A DNA stretch of 64,000 nucleotides from Symbiodinium natans (lineage: Eukaryota > Sar > Dinophyceae > Suessiales > Symbiodiniaceae): NCBI GenBank assembly GCA_905221605.1, contig CAJNDS010002578.1:186001-250000 (forward strand), read 5' to 3'. Both the position numbers and the translations under genes were made by a program. Numbering within the stretch: position 1 is the first letter of the stretch; the number at the start of each line of letters is the position of its first letter. Positions 1 to 10,302 of the stretch are shown here, one piece after another. The notes under the pieces are model-generated. The model ran no database searches, was not told the origin of the DNA, and worked only from the letters and a program-made list of their open reading frames with translations.

Positions 1-1668
1 TCCTCTGTTCTTCCCTCCCTTCCCCCTCTTCCTTCCTTTGAGTTGGTAGACTCCTTCAAGTATCTGGGGGTCATGGTCAGCTACTCCAATCCCGAGGATC
101 TTACTTTCTCTTTAAGACAAGAGAGAGCGGCGAAGAAGAAGCAAGCAGTGCGAAAATTTGTTCACAATAAGCGCAAAACAAAAACAGCATCCAGGCTGCT
201 GGTCTGGAGGGCCACTGTTTGGTCAACGGCCACCTTCGGCCTGGAATCTGTCGGACTTTCAGGGAGACAGGCACGAGCTCTTCGTTCATGGCATGCCAGA
301 CAGGTGCGGGTAGTAACTCATAACCCTGTGCACAAAACACGAGAAACCACTGCTGCGCTTTACACACGTCTTAAACTTGTCCCTCCACTGCAGCAGCTCC
401 ATGATCGCTCGGCCCAGCGCCTAGACTCGCTTCGCAAGCGTCTGCATGCAACTCCAGCGTGTGAGGTCACCTCCTGCTCCACATCAGCATCAGCCTCAGC
501 TACCAAGCAGTCTCTGCCCCTCGCTCAGTCTGGAGCCTGGCCTAACGAGGATATTCTAACCATTCCCTCCACTTTGCAAACGGCGGAGGAGATAGTAGCT
601 TCTTATCGCAAGCTACTCAAGGAAGTTGATAACGATCCCTCCCCGGACGTGCCCATGCACGTCTGTTGTGGCAAGGTCTTTCGCACTGCGGCTGGCCTGC
701 GAACACACCGCATTGTCAAGCACCCGGCCCCAGCCCTGCCACCTCTTGAATTTTCACGTCTGAAGCACTCAGTGGGGGGCATGCCGCAATGCTCTAACTG
801 CCAGGTGAAGTTCAAGAATTGGCATAACCTACAGCAACATGTTGAGCGCCGAGTCTGTCGACAGGACGGATTTAAGCTCTCTAGACCTGCGGCAGTCACG
901 CGGAATGACGCGGTTCACCCCAGGGCGAGTGAGGATTCCTCCAGCCAGGTGGTCGAGCCCTTATCAGACCCGCAGACTGCAGACAATCCCTCTGTACAGC
1001 TCACCTTGCAGCTAGACACAGCGCCGCTCACCTCACGCATGTGCACAGAGTTGCTGCAGCAGACCGGAGGACAGACTTTCCTTGAGCTCATCACTGGAGA
1101 TCTAGGCCGGCGGCTTACACAAACCTGCCTGCTCTGCGACTCTTGGCTAGCCTCCACGACGAAAATAGCATTCCACCTTACAAAAAAACACAGAACAGAA
1201 TGGGACTCCTACAAGGCCTCTGCGGGTAATAACACCTCTAAGATGTATGTTCTAACCCGCCTGTCTCCCTGCCCTGCCTGTGATGTCAAAGTGGAGAGCG
1301 CTCCCCGACACACAAAGCAATGCCCCGTCATTCAGCAATTGCAGCTCTTTTTCTTCCTACACCCTCATGCCCCCATTTCAAAATCTCACTCATCACACCC
1401 ACAGACTCAGCTTTCACACACTCCACCTAACCCCATAGCAACTCGAACATCTCCGTCAGCAGTACCTACCCCGCGACTGCGTGCTGCCCCCTATAAGCCA
1501 CCGGAATCCCCAACGCAGGTCACTCCCCCGCCCAAGGCCTCCCAACAGAAGACCCTCCATGCAGGAGTGAAAGCTCCTCAGGCTAAGCAAAGCCAATTCC
1601 AGAGATGGTTCCGTCCCGAAAGTGCCTCTCAAACCGCACCGCCAGGTGCAGGCGCAGCCCTCCTGTGA
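1..1668 (+). CDS. Non-LTR retrotransposon RT C-terminal region with C2H2 fingers (5' end outside window)
   Basis: The frame is open from base 1 to the TGA at 1666-1668, so the protein is truncated by the window edge; the first Met-like codon near 43 is TTG and is not a real start. Near its beginning stands FKYLGVMVS, the conserved motif that follows the palm in LINE-type reverse transcriptases, followed by the basic helical 'thumb' region with W-R-A-T and L-R-S-W-H. Four zinc-finger-like CCHH/CCHC segments follow, near residues 205-229, 248-270, 362-383 and 410-425 counted from base 43, and then a Pro/Ser/Thr-rich tail. In such elements fingers are thought to bind target or template nucleic acid. 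The upstream RT palm and any endonuclease are outside the window. The ORF is intact over 555 codons, so this may be a young copy. It runs opposite to the copia element that follows. Confidence 0.75.
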   Translation, partial: SSVLPSLPPLPSFELVDSFKYLGVMVSYSNPEDLTFSLRQERAAKKKQAVRKFVHNKRKTKTASRLLVWRATVWSTATFGLESVGLSGRQARALRSWHARQVRVVTHNPVHKTRETTAALYTRLKLVPPLQQLHDRSAQRLDSLRKRLHATPACEVTSCSTSASASATKQSLPLAQSGAWPNEDILTIPSTLQTAEEIVASYRKLLKEVDNDPSPDVPMHVCCGKVFRTAAGLRTHRIVKHPAPALPPLEFSRLKHSVGGMPQCSNCQVKFKNWHNLQQHVERRVCRQDGFKLSRPAAVTRNDAVHPRASEDSSSQVVEPLSDPQTADNPSVQLTLQLDTAPLTSRMCTELLQQTGGQTFLELITGDLGRRLTQTCLLCDSWLASTTKIAFHLTKKHRTEWDSYKASAGNNTSKMYVLTRLSPCPACDVKVESAPRHTKQCPVIQQLQLFFFLHPHAPISKSHSSHPQTQLSHTPPNPIATRTSPSAVPTPRLRAAPYKPPESPTQVTPPPKASQQKTLHAGVKAPQAKQSQFQRWFRPESASQTAPPGAGAALL

Positions 1669-1757
1669 CAGGAGAGGACGACTCCCATCCTTCGCCCTCT
1701 CCGGCAATTTTGCCCACGCCGCAGTTGATCAATCCGCACAACCTGCGCTATGCTATC

Positions 1758-2370
1758 TCAGTTTTGCAAATGATCAGTGCTCTTGTCCGGTATCTGCTCC
1801 ACGTACTGGTAGTTCGCGCCCCAACAAATCACGTTGAGCAAAACCTTGCGCCTCCAGAACATCAAGTCGATCCCGACGACCTCGTTGAATGTCAGACGAC
1901 GTGGTAGATGTGCTGGACGATGGGTTGCCGGTTGACCTGCCTTCTTGGTCACCCGAGGCGGTGAATAGAGCTCCTCCACATGGATAGATTGGCGCATTTT
2001 GTTTTGTAGACGATGGCTCTGAGCTTCGGACAGCGGCCTTTTGACACCATAACCATCTGCCAACCAATCGGACTTCACATCGTTCTTTTTGAGCACGTAA
2101 CGTCTCACATGGTGGTGTTTGTTGTCGAGCTGTTCCTGCTGAAGCACCTCGTTCCATTGCTGGAGATGCGCTGACCACTGCAGACAATCCTTTGGTTGTC
2201 CCAGAGTGAATCATCACCGCTTGTAGGACCCAGCCCCTTTTTCGCAAAATCCCACTGAGGTTGCTTAACGGTCTGGTCTTGCCTTTGGCCACTTCGTCGC
2301 CAGACACGATCACGGCCCCGTTCACTCTTGGCTTTCCAGGTCGGGGTTCTCTATGGAGATGTCCGACCAT
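1758..2370 (-). pseudogene. Start of integrase core, copia element 1 (truncated)
   Basis: In the frame 2147-1758 the segment LTFNEVVGIDLMFWRR followed by KVLLNVICWGANYQYVEQI fits the first beta strands of an rve-type integrase core, with the D of GIDL as the first catalytic Asp. The sequence stops (KSTDHLQN, then stop) before the second Asp and the Glu, so no active site is present. The upstream part of 2370-2147 is in another frame. The abrupt loss of homology at about 1758, 90 bases from the stop of the oppositely oriented non-LTR ORF, marks a deletion or insertion junction. Confidence 0.55.
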
Positions 2371-2386
2371 GCCTCCGAATCCGTGT

Positions 2387-3291
2387 TCAGCTCGAAGGTC
2401 TCGACCTGGTCGCTGAAGCCCTTTGTCTTGCTTCTTTGTCGTGGCCGCAATCCTCTCGAGGTCTTCCGAATTCGCGCAGTTGGCGGAACTTCCGAGTGGT
2501 AGTAGGACCAGTGCTGCTCGAGCTGGCAGGCTTGTCGTTCTCCAAGTTGGTCATCGGCCTGCCCAGATGGTCCAGTTGTACCTCGCGAGCTCCCTGGTCG
2601 AGCCTGCCTCGAGGTGGTGGGAGATATTTCGGATATTCCACCCTTTGCGCAGTCGAATCTTGAAGGCTTCGTCGTTCACCGTCACTTCCTCTGCTTTCTT
2701 CGCCAACTCTGGGTTCACATCCTCGGGCGGGCGATTCCACCTCGCACCACATGCTGTGCACGTCCACCATCTCGTCCACGCGTTGCCCCTGCACCTCAAC
2801 GAGTCTGCCGGGTGCTGGCACTTCTCCATGGCTACCGGAGACTTCTTGTGAACCGTGGACTTCTTGAGAGGATTCCCGATGCCTTGGTTCAACGGTTCCT
2901 TGGCTTCCTTCTTGTGGCTTGTAGTCGTGCTCGATGACGTTGTCGCTGGCTGCGGTTGGTCTTGAAGGCTTGCGTTGCGCTCCACCAGGAAATTCACGAT
3001 CAACTGATCCCGCGCCGTAGACAACATCTTCATGATAGCCAAGGTCATCCTTTTCCAAGCGCTGATGGACTTCTTGGCGCCCAGGCGTTTCGGAGGTAGC
3101 TCCTCCTGCGTGTTGCCACCAGCCACCATCTTCTCGGCTCGAGCTTGAAGAGACATGGCTTGCCCGAGGCTCACTGGGAAGATGTTGGCTACCCATACGG
3201 CGGTATTCAAGATCAGACGCTTGAACATGTTCGCTGCGGTCGAACGCAGAGATGATTGTCTGTTCACATTGCACCAATCATTCTCATACAT
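2387..3291 (-). pseudogene. Zinc-ribbon-like linker region of copia element 1
   Basis: The informative frame is 3291 to 2551. It starts with an amphipathic, Ala/Arg/Lys-rich stretch, continues through Lys/Ser/Thr-rich linker, and then shows CQHPADSLRCRGNAW followed by WWTCTACGARW, a C-x-H-P ... W-x-C-x-x-C arrangement that suggests a small zinc-binding module. The end of the frame is TRELARYNWTIWAGR. The other frame over 3277-2387 is largely a shadow but stays open further downstream. The block lies between the DSBH-like domain and the integrase. The function is not known to me; nucleic-acid or tethering functions are guesses. Confidence 0.45.
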
Positions 3292-3461
3292 CAGCTCGCG
3301 CGACCTGTCTGACTCATCTTCTGACTCATGCTGTTGTTCATGCTCGCACGACCAGTGATGTCTTGGACCTGACCCTACCTGTAATTAGCCCTCGAGGCAC
3401 TCTGAAACCAAGCTGACAAAGTCTTTCGTGTGTGCCTTTGTCCATTTCGGCTTGGACTGCC

Positions 3462-4293
3462 CTAGAGGTGTAGGCTATCAACACGGCTCTCCAACCTTTT
3501 CCAAGGCATTGTGGCGTGCTTGCAATGGGGGTTGAATCTCACTGGTGTGCAATGGGTGTTGATTAGGCGTCCCGGCCAACGAACTCCATTTTTTACTCTC
3601 CAACGAACATCTTCATCATGAAACCCCTGAAGGTCGTCCAAAGCTAGCCACAGCTCGCCTCCTGAGAAGCTGCCGACAGACACCGAGACGTTGTCAGTGT
3701 TCTTCGCGTTGTGGCAGTCACTATGAACATCCGAGGCTAGCTGAACATTCACGGCTAAGGACGTCCATTTGAAATCCTTGGGAAAGTGGTGTTTCGCCCA
3801 CTGGTTCAGGAATTTGCACACTTCCTTGAGGCTCTCACTGGTGTTGACAATCCCAACGAAATTGCCATGCGCATAGAGCCCGAACGCCACTTGTAGCGTC
3901 CTTTACCTTCATGGCCGAACGCAGAGAAGACTTTGGTTTGAGGGGTAGAAGTCGAATCACGTCTTCAAGGTGGGCGTAGTCGTACTTGGACTCCTTCATG
4001 TACGCTTTGGCCAAATCTGTGGCTTTCTCGCTCCTTGATGATGAACTCCCGAGTGATGTGGCCCCATTGAAAGTGGAAGACTGCGTAGGCGCCTGCGTAC
4101 TGTTCGTAGACACCGATGGGTTGCATGAAGACGCCTGTGGACTGCGTGTAGACGCCTGTGGGTTGTCAGCCACGGCAGCAGTCACGGCATCCGCTTTGGA
4201 ATTCGCTGCCATCTCAACCGCTTCACCAGCTGCACCCGCACTCGCCTCCCCCAAAAACAGAGCCCGGCGGCAAAGCAAAGGGGTCGCGACCAA
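3462..4293 (-). pseudogene. DSBH (2OG-Fe(II) oxygenase-like) domain of copia element 1
   Basis: Two overlapping frames are needed: 4293 to about 3885 (Ser/Thr/Ala-rich linker, then YMKESKYDYAHLEDVI and PLKPKSSLR) and about 3890 to 3462. The second frame has FGLYAHGNFVGIVN, then WTSLAVNVQLASDVHSD with an H-x-D pair, SFSGGELWLA, and a distal FNPHCKHATMPW with a second His. The order H-x-D, G-G-x-L/I-W, then H is what a double-stranded beta-helix iron/2-oxoglutarate fold would show, and copia element 2 has the same three blocks (HHRDSQN, GIWTG, KFDGRCWHETPPW). The role in the retroelement is unknown. The frameshift near 3888 makes this copy non-functional unless it is recoded. Confidence 0.55.
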
Positions 4294-5173
4294 TGGAGTT
4301 GCACAGGTTGGAGGGCAACTTCCAAGGTGTGGTGCGGAAGTCCAAGATGTTCACCGCACGATGGCCAGACGAGAGCCTTTGCGTGGCCGTTTTGTGCCCA
4401 TCCGGTGTTGACAGCTCGTCTCGACTCAAGTCGATGATAGACCGGATAGCCTCCAAATAGGAGATCGGCAAAAGCGGCGGGGTCTGAAAACGGTCGTTGT
4501 CCTTGAGAACGGTGAACCTGACGATGCCAAGGGGTCCGGCAACCGCTGTGGGGACGTCGACAACGCCGCAGCTGGTGGCCTCGCCACCGATGCCTGCGCA
4601 AGGAAGAGCGTCTACCGAAGATACCACCGAAACTGTTTGCAAACCATGCGTTGTCAGCTCCTTCTGCAAGGCCAGTAAGGATCTGTCGCCTATGACGGCG
4701 TCCTCCGCTGCCGTGTCAACCAAGGCCTCACAACCCTTTACACGAACACCAGCGTAGATCGTGACGATGCGGTTCAGGACAGGATTGGAGAGACTGGGGA
4801 CATTGGATATGCTGTGTTGCATGTACACCGAAGAAGCACCAACTCCCCACGGCACACGACAAAACTCACCTGCTTGCCCGAACTTGCCGAGCCGAGCAGC
4901 TGAACCCTTTCCGGATCCCTTAAGAGGACAATCTCTAGCAAAATGTCCCAACTCCCGGCAGTTGTAGCATCTTGTGCGAGACTGCAGGTCCTCGGCATTG
5001 CCTCTGAGCATTTTGTTGTGGCGGCTTCCGGAACCTGACTGGCGGAAAGAAGGCTTGTCCCGATGTGGCCTTGAGGAAGATGAGGTCCGCAGGCGACGTG
5101 GTGAGGAACTGTGACGATCTTCTCGGCGACCGCGGTGCTTGACATAGCCACGCTCCTTGCGTCGGTTTTGCAT
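4223..5173 (-). pseudogene. Zinc knuckle and aspartic protease of copia element 1
   Basis: A 316-residue open segment begins with a basic Arg/Ser-rich stretch and then a perfect CCHC retroviral-type knuckle, CYNCRELGHFARDC, which binds nucleic acid in Gag proteins. About 100 residues later comes CEALVDTAAEDAVIG, which fits the active-site D-T-[GA]-A motif of retropepsins with a hydrophobic lead-in. It is followed by a GIGG flap-like element and LLPISYLEA as the C-terminal hydrophobic strand. The protease would cleave the Gag-Pol polyprotein. The segment links to the Gag block upstream by a frame change around 5175-5260 and to the DSBH block downstream by another, so the unit is classed as a pseudogene although this piece is intact. 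Confidence 0.7.
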
Positions 5174-5256
5174 ATCCCTTCGGACGTAACGTAAGCGGTG
5201 GCATAAGCCTGCACGTAGACCGCCTCAGACTCGTCATACTCCCTGTCCCCCGAACA

Positions 5257-6648
5257 TCAAGTTCTCCGTCCCCAGCTCCTCCTCATCTGCAAGGTCTTCT
5301 TCCGAGGAGTAGCTGTCGTCGTGACTGTCGCCATCTTCTCCAGCTTCTTGGTCAAAGCCTTCCGGAGCCATCGTCGCCGGATAGTGCTTGGCCGCTTCTT
5401 TGCCGCAACTCGGGCCTGTCCAGAGGGCGCAACAGGCTTGCTACCTGCTCGAAGCTGAGCAGAGTGTTGACATCTCGAAGTGCCACCAACTCTCTTTGGA
5501 ATTCGGACAGGTGAGCGTGCCTCCACAAGATCCTGCCTGCAATCTTCTCGCTGACTTTCTCGTTGAGATTGGACTCCATTTCTTGACGAGCCACCTGCTT
5601 TTGAGCGATGTAGCTGGCAAAGCTTTGACCCTTTGCCCTGTCATCTCCATAAAAGAATCGATCGATCGAAGCAGGTCCAACAACGTCAAGATACGGCTTG
5701 TATTTCTGCATCAGACATGTCAAAATCATGCCATATCCTCGTGCAGATAGAACATCGTGAAGCTCAATTTGATCAGCGATGCGACGAGGATCGGAGTTCT
5801 CTGGGAAGGACTGGTACAACCTGATGCCCCACTTCTCCTTGAGAACTGTTGTTTCTGATTCCCAATGAGCCAGAAGAAGTTTAAGCCATGAACGTAGCGT
5901 ATTGGGCTGACCGCTCCAGCTTGGGATGGACCGCTTCTCCCCTATGATGGCTGCAATGAATCTCTCCGCTTGATCCGGCGGATTTCTCCCCTGAGTCGGG
6001 GGGGACCTCATGCCAAGCCCCTCGAAAGCGCTCTCCGCCTTGGCAGTCTCTTCTTTTCCAGGAGCAGCGGACCGCTGCAGTATCCACCCGAGGTGCGGTG
6101 CTGGGCATCGAAGTACCATTGAAAGGCGGTCTGATGGAGGGTCCATTGGCTGCAGAAGCTGTAGATCCATTGGGCACGAAAGCCGACGGTCCGTTAGTCG
6201 CGAAGGTAAAAGGAGACTCTGTCGGTCGGCTTGTAGGTCCAGGAGTCGCGAAGGCAGTAACACTCGTAGGCGCGAAGCTTGACCACGAAAACGGCCACGC
6301 CCCAGGGTTCCCCACTGGCAAAGTTCCGAACATTGGCGACGCCATTGTGGGAAGAAAGGTCGTAGGTCCACCAAATCCGCCACTTGTCCCTTGAAGAAAA
6401 GAGGTGGGAAACATGGGCATTCGAGAGCTCGCATCTTCGCTGCGACCATGACACCCGAGATTCTCTTGACCCGTTCGTTCCCTTTGAGACGACGAAGAAG
6501 GATCACCTGAACCACCATAGCCAAGCGCTCCGCGAGCGAAAGGGGAAAACTCTACTGACATACCGACCTGCCCCGCATTACGATCATGACCTTCACGGCC
6601 ATCGACAGCATGTGACCTCCGTGCCAGGTATTCGGCCCAGGGGTCCAT
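5257..6648 (-). pseudogene. Gag-like region of copia element 1 (frameshifted)
   Basis: The probable start is the ATG at 6648, giving MDPWAEYLARRSHAVDG; upstream codons are open to 6711. The first part is low-complexity (Gly/Pro/Ser/Thr/Phe). Near 6000-6050 the reading frame changes and continues as a helical capsid-like region containing PSWSGQPNTLRSWLKLL, WGIRLYQSF and LMQKYKPYLDV. This ends at a stop at 5352, and a third frame continues into Lys/Arg/Glu-rich sequence. Two shifts make this non-functional as it stands. The spacing to the zinc knuckle and protease ORF downstream fits a single ancestral Gag-Pol. Assignment as Gag is by position and style, not by a diagnostic catalytic motif. 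Confidence 0.6.
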
Positions 6649-6792
6649 AGCTCTGCAGATGTTGGTCTCAACCAGCTCCGCTCTACCAACTGAAAAGAAA
6701 GCACAGCGCAACAGCGCTCATGGGCAATCTATTTTCACTGCATAGCTGGACTCAAGCCGGCTCATCAGACGGCGATTCGTATCAAGTGACTC

Positions 6793-7241
6793 ATGCTCCT
6801 ACAATCGCAGCAGATGGGACTTTCACGGGATGTCCTCCATGACTACTGTGATTTGGGCGGCTTGCGCCCCACGTTGGAGGCTCCCAACCTCCTGACCGAG
6901 CTTCCAGTCCCTGAAGGCGGCCGCCGCCCAGAGACCCGGCCTCATTGGCGGGCTGCCGCGTCCGGTGCTGGAGCAGCGGCTGCTGCTTACGCCAACCTCA
7001 AGCGCTCCCACCTCGATACCGCCAGGAAGTGTGACCAGGCAGGAAGGGCTTCCAACCTGTGGTGCTGGAGGCACAGCGGGGTTATGACAAAGAAGCGGCT
7101 GTCATCATCCATGGCATCGCGCTCGCGGCTGGCTTGGCTCTCCGGCGTGATCCAGCTGTGGTCAAGCAAGAGCTTTTGAGCAAGGTGGCAGTGGTGCTCT
7201 GCCGCGCAGCTGCGGCCCACTACGCAGCAAGCGCATCTTGA
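6793..7241 (+). pseudogene. Non-LTR retrotransposon C-terminal module, frameshifted
   Basis: The frame from 6793 gives AAAYANLKRSHLDTARKCDQAGR. After a one-frame change near 7040 it continues as GFQPVVLEAQRGYDKEAA, then AVVKQELLSKVAVVLCRAAA, ending at a stop at 7241. The blocks A-x-Y-x-x-x-K-x-x-x-x-x-T-A-x-x-C, G-F-x-P-x-V-x-E and L-L-x-x-x-A-V-x-L-x-R are the C-terminal module found after the RT in the AT-rich copies elsewhere in this window (12.2-12.6, 16.9, 18.4 and 20 kb). This copy is GC-rich. It lies next to the 5' end of copia element 1 in the opposite orientation. The RT itself is missing. Confidence 0.6.
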
Positions 7242-8667
7242 CAGACACTGTCATGACCCGCCCGCAGATGTCGCGGGTTCGTGAGCGCGCACTACCCGTC
7301 GCATCTTCCCGATGTGGTTCCTCATGACAGGTTGCAGTGGAGGGGCCCAGGCACCCAAGAAGCTCCGAGCCCTGCAGAGCACGTCGGCGTTTCCAGCCGA
7401 TATAGTCTTTCAGCTGCTACAGCTTGGTAGGGTGTGGTCCACGAGACATCCTGCACCGGAATACATCGTCTCTTCTGCCAGTCTGGGACACGGAGCATGC
7501 GGTTTATGCCGCCATCACAAGTAGTGGTAGGCGATATGTCCCTGAACCTTACACGCCACTTCTCAGTGATGTTTTTGCCGAGCGCCCCCACCCCCCCCCC
7601 CTGCCGTAGCTGATTCCGTGCTCGGCGACGCACTTTGCACTGGGACCGCAGACAGTCAGGAGCAGAAAGAGCGCAGGGGGGGGGGGGGGAACCCTAACCC
7701 TTCAACCCTGCGGGCACTACACTTTTGCTTCGAAAGAGAAAAGGCCTCCAGGAAGTACGTGGCATCCTTACGCAGGGGTTCATTCTCCGAACACTCCCCC
7801 CGCGACCTTTGGTCAAGCCATAGCTCATGGACTACTAGCCTCCGCTCCTACTAGTTCAATCCTTGATTGGACTCAAGGCCTTTTGAGATTTTTCTGATGT
7901 GGATCATATAAACGCCCAGCAACCTCTATAGGAAAAGAAATGAGGAAGCGATATTGACTCTGGATGATCCTTGCGACTATTGAAAAAGACCTCATACCCT
8001 ATGGGATGCCTGATGGCCTGCGGGAAAATTGAGGAAAGAAAGGCATACAATATCTTCCAATTCCTGGCCTTTTTGATCTAATTCTCTGTCTACCATCGAC
8101 CACATGGAAGAAAACGCTTTGTGATTCTGTTTCTAGTATCCGCGCAGTTCGGATCTTGATACCATCTTTTCCCGGTGGCAATAAAGAATGCTTCCAAGTT
8201 TCCAGGGATTCGCGCCAAGGTGGATGGCACATGTGCAATTTGAGGACGTTCAACAACGCACGATTGGGGCAGCCCATGGGACACCAGAGGTGGTGACAAT
8301 AGGACTTGCTCACGCGGAGGTGAAGGAGGCGAAGATGCTGAGGCTCCAGAGCTCTTAACCGCATGTGCTCGACTGTATTGCCGCTCAATGACTCGAGCGA
8401 ACCACTTTACGCCCTCCCAACATAAAGAAAATTATGCAAAATAAATAAAATGATAAAAAGAACCACTATCAAGATGCTCCCACAAATCCACAGCGATGGC
8501 AATTCCTGAAAGCCATGTGCAGCCCTCGGCCCTCGGACAGACACTTCAGCCTGACCCTTCAGTAGCAACGCTAAGCTCAGAACCAACACTGCCAGAGCTC
8601 CACGGGACAGCGCGAGCCTTGCAATCTGATTCCGTATCCCTTACACTGACACTCCCAGTAGAGACAT
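7242..8667. other. No gene recognised; probable 3' flank of copia element 2
   Basis: Only short overlapping frames occur. A run of C at about 7592 and of G at 7677-7690 mark simple sequence. By position the right-hand part (about 8000-8667) could be the 3' untranslated part or LTR of copia element 2, which ends its RNase H reading just above, but no repeat copy was found in the window to define an LTR. Confidence 0.4.
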
Positions 8668-9283
8668 CATCGCAGCAAACTTCTTCGGGGCCATAGCCTT
8701 AGTAAGCGTGTCTGCAGTCATCCATTCACCTCTCAAATGGTACAGTTGCACTAGACCAGATTCCAGGCGGCAGACCTCAATCTCAGATGACGAGTCCTCT
8801 AAGAAGTGGGTGGCCCGGAAGCAATGGCAATGTCTGCCGAGTTGTTGGAGTACAAAGTTTGGTCACACGGACGATGAGCACTGCTACGCCTTCAAAGATT
8901 TGAGAACCACACACTATGCCGATAAGTTCGGCTTCTGCCGTGCTTAAGGCGGTAAGGGACTGCCGACTACTTTCCCAATAGACCGGGGCCGAAGCCCAAG
9001 AAATGACAAATGTTTAATGAGATCGGCCTGCTACGGGTCCGAACGAGATATCGGTATACCCGTGCAAGGAAGATTCCGTGATAGAACGTGGGAACTACTC
9101 ATAAACACCCCGGTCGCCAGGCGCAGGACCATGCAAAATACCCAGATCAGCTGATCCCCGGAGGTACGACAGAACATCTCGCCCAATCAACAGAGAATCT
9201 TGTGGTCTCTTCGTGCACAACTGCGCTGCCCTCGCCACAGGAAAATTAATGGCTGGTCTAGACCTCGCGGTAAGCCACAGCAT
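8668..9283 (-). pseudogene. Copia-type RT C-terminus and RNase H, element 2
   Basis: Reading starts with MLWLTARSRPAINFPVARAA (the GELLWL-x-x-R-T-R-P-D motif), then DVLSYLRGSADLGI. After a stop comes SLHGYTDISFGPVAGRS, with the first RNase H Asp in YTD, VISWASAPVYWESSRQSL, then TALSTAEAELIG with the catalytic Glu. Further on, after frame changes, comes GEWMTADTLTKAMAPKKF, the A-D-x-L-T-K signature that closes copia RNase H. Frameshifts near 8830-8900 and in-frame stops make it a pseudogene. The order and motifs are unambiguous. Confidence 0.75.
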
Positions 9284-9363
9284 TCACCCATGAAGCTCTG
9301 GGCTTCGTGGATGGTTGTGGCTGGAGGCTCAGGCGGTTTCTCTGACGGAATACCGCAACACTT

Positions 9364-9594
9364 CTACATCTTCCCCAGCCTCAAGCCAGGCACGTACCTG
9401 ATCATCTGAAACTTCTTCAATAGCCCCTTTGCCCAAGAGAGAGATTGGTACTCAGACCTCATTGTGGGCGCCCAAGCCTCAAGATTTTCATTCACCTCTT
9501 GATTCGAGACCAGTCGGGTATGACGAATTGGTTGCACTTCCAAATGTTCCTGCACGGCTCCAACAGCTCGAACAACGGAAACCTGCGACTCCAA
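9364..9594 (-). pseudogene. Start of reverse transcriptase, copia element 2
   Basis: RLVSNQEVNENLEAWAPTM followed by RSEYQSLSWAKGLLKKF matches the usual entry to copia RT, where an E-A-x-x-S/A-P-x-x-x-A-E-x-x-S-L motif precedes the fingers. The frame ends at a stop at 9364 soon after RYVPGLRLG. The palm with the YVDD motif is not found between here and the RNase H block. Confidence 0.5.
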
Positions 9595-9990
9595 TCTTTG
9601 AAAGTCAGCATGCTGATGGAGCTACTCAACCTCAGCCTTTTCTGCAGACAACCCCCTTAGTAGCTCAAGCTCAGCTGGATCGATGGTCCCACTTTCCGCA
9701 TGTGAAGCAACGGATCTCCCGAGTTGACACACAAGGACTGCTAACCGATGATACATCTCCCGGTATTCTTCAATGACTTCACCCTAATTCTCCAACGAAG
9801 GAACTTCGATCTCTAGCTCTTCTGGGCAGGGCTTGACTGCGGCGAGTTTGGCACGCTCACCCCGGCGTCTCTTGCTGGAAGGAGATGCAGTCAAGTCCGG
9901 ATTCGGTGCAGGAAAAGCGTTCAAGTCATGGGACAACTTATGTAAGTTTCTTGGGGTGTACCCTGTCGCCAGGATCTTGTTCCCAGACTC

Positions 9991-10302
9991 TCAAGGCGGC
10001 GTCTCATGCCAACATCGACCATCGAACTTGACCCACTCATCAGGACCAAGAGGATTCCAATGCTCACCGGTCCAAATGCCAGCACCTTGACACGAACCTG
10101 AGACTTGCCATGCCGCAGCCCCTACACCTAGAGCATTCTGGGAATCTCGATGATGAGCCTGCACGCTGACATTGATGGAAAACCCAACTGCTGCGCACTC
10201 TACACCCGTTCGTTGGGTAAGTGCCCTTGCAAGGTAAGCTGTGAGGCCTGGAAGCTTATCTACGCTCTTCTTTATCACAACAACTGCCGTGTACAAAGGC
10301 AC
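9991..10302 (-). pseudogene. DSBH (2OG-Fe(II) oxygenase-like) domain of copia element 2
   Basis: The frame gives PLYTAVVVIKKSVDKLPGL, then VGFSINVSVQAHHRDSQN (H-x-D-type metal pair), GIWTGEHW, and WVKFDGRCWHETPPW with the distal His. The same arrangement occurs in copia element 1 (HSD, GELW, FNPHCKHATMPW), although the two copies are clearly diverged in sequence. Conservation of the three putative iron ligands in two unrelated-age copies supports a real domain. The catalytic substrate, if any, is unknown. It lies just upstream of the RT start in this element but upstream of the integrase in element 1, so the position of the domain differs or one element is rearranged. Confidence 0.55.

Larger units (their letters stand above)
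1758..6711 (-). mobile_element. Decayed Ty1/copia-like retrotransposon 1
   Basis: Read on the minus strand, the region carries in order a Gag-like ORF, a CCHC zinc knuckle, an aspartic protease, a DSBH-like domain, a Cys/His/Trp-rich zinc-ribbon region and the first part of an integrase core. Several frameshifts separate these blocks, and the integrase stops after its first catalytic Asp region. Downstream integrase, RT and RNase H are absent, so the copy is truncated at about 1758, close to the end of the non-LTR ORF that lies in the opposite direction. No LTR pair was identified by eye. The domain order before integrase is that of copia-type Gag-Pol, with the DSBH and zinc-ribbon blocks as additions. 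Confidence 0.75.
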
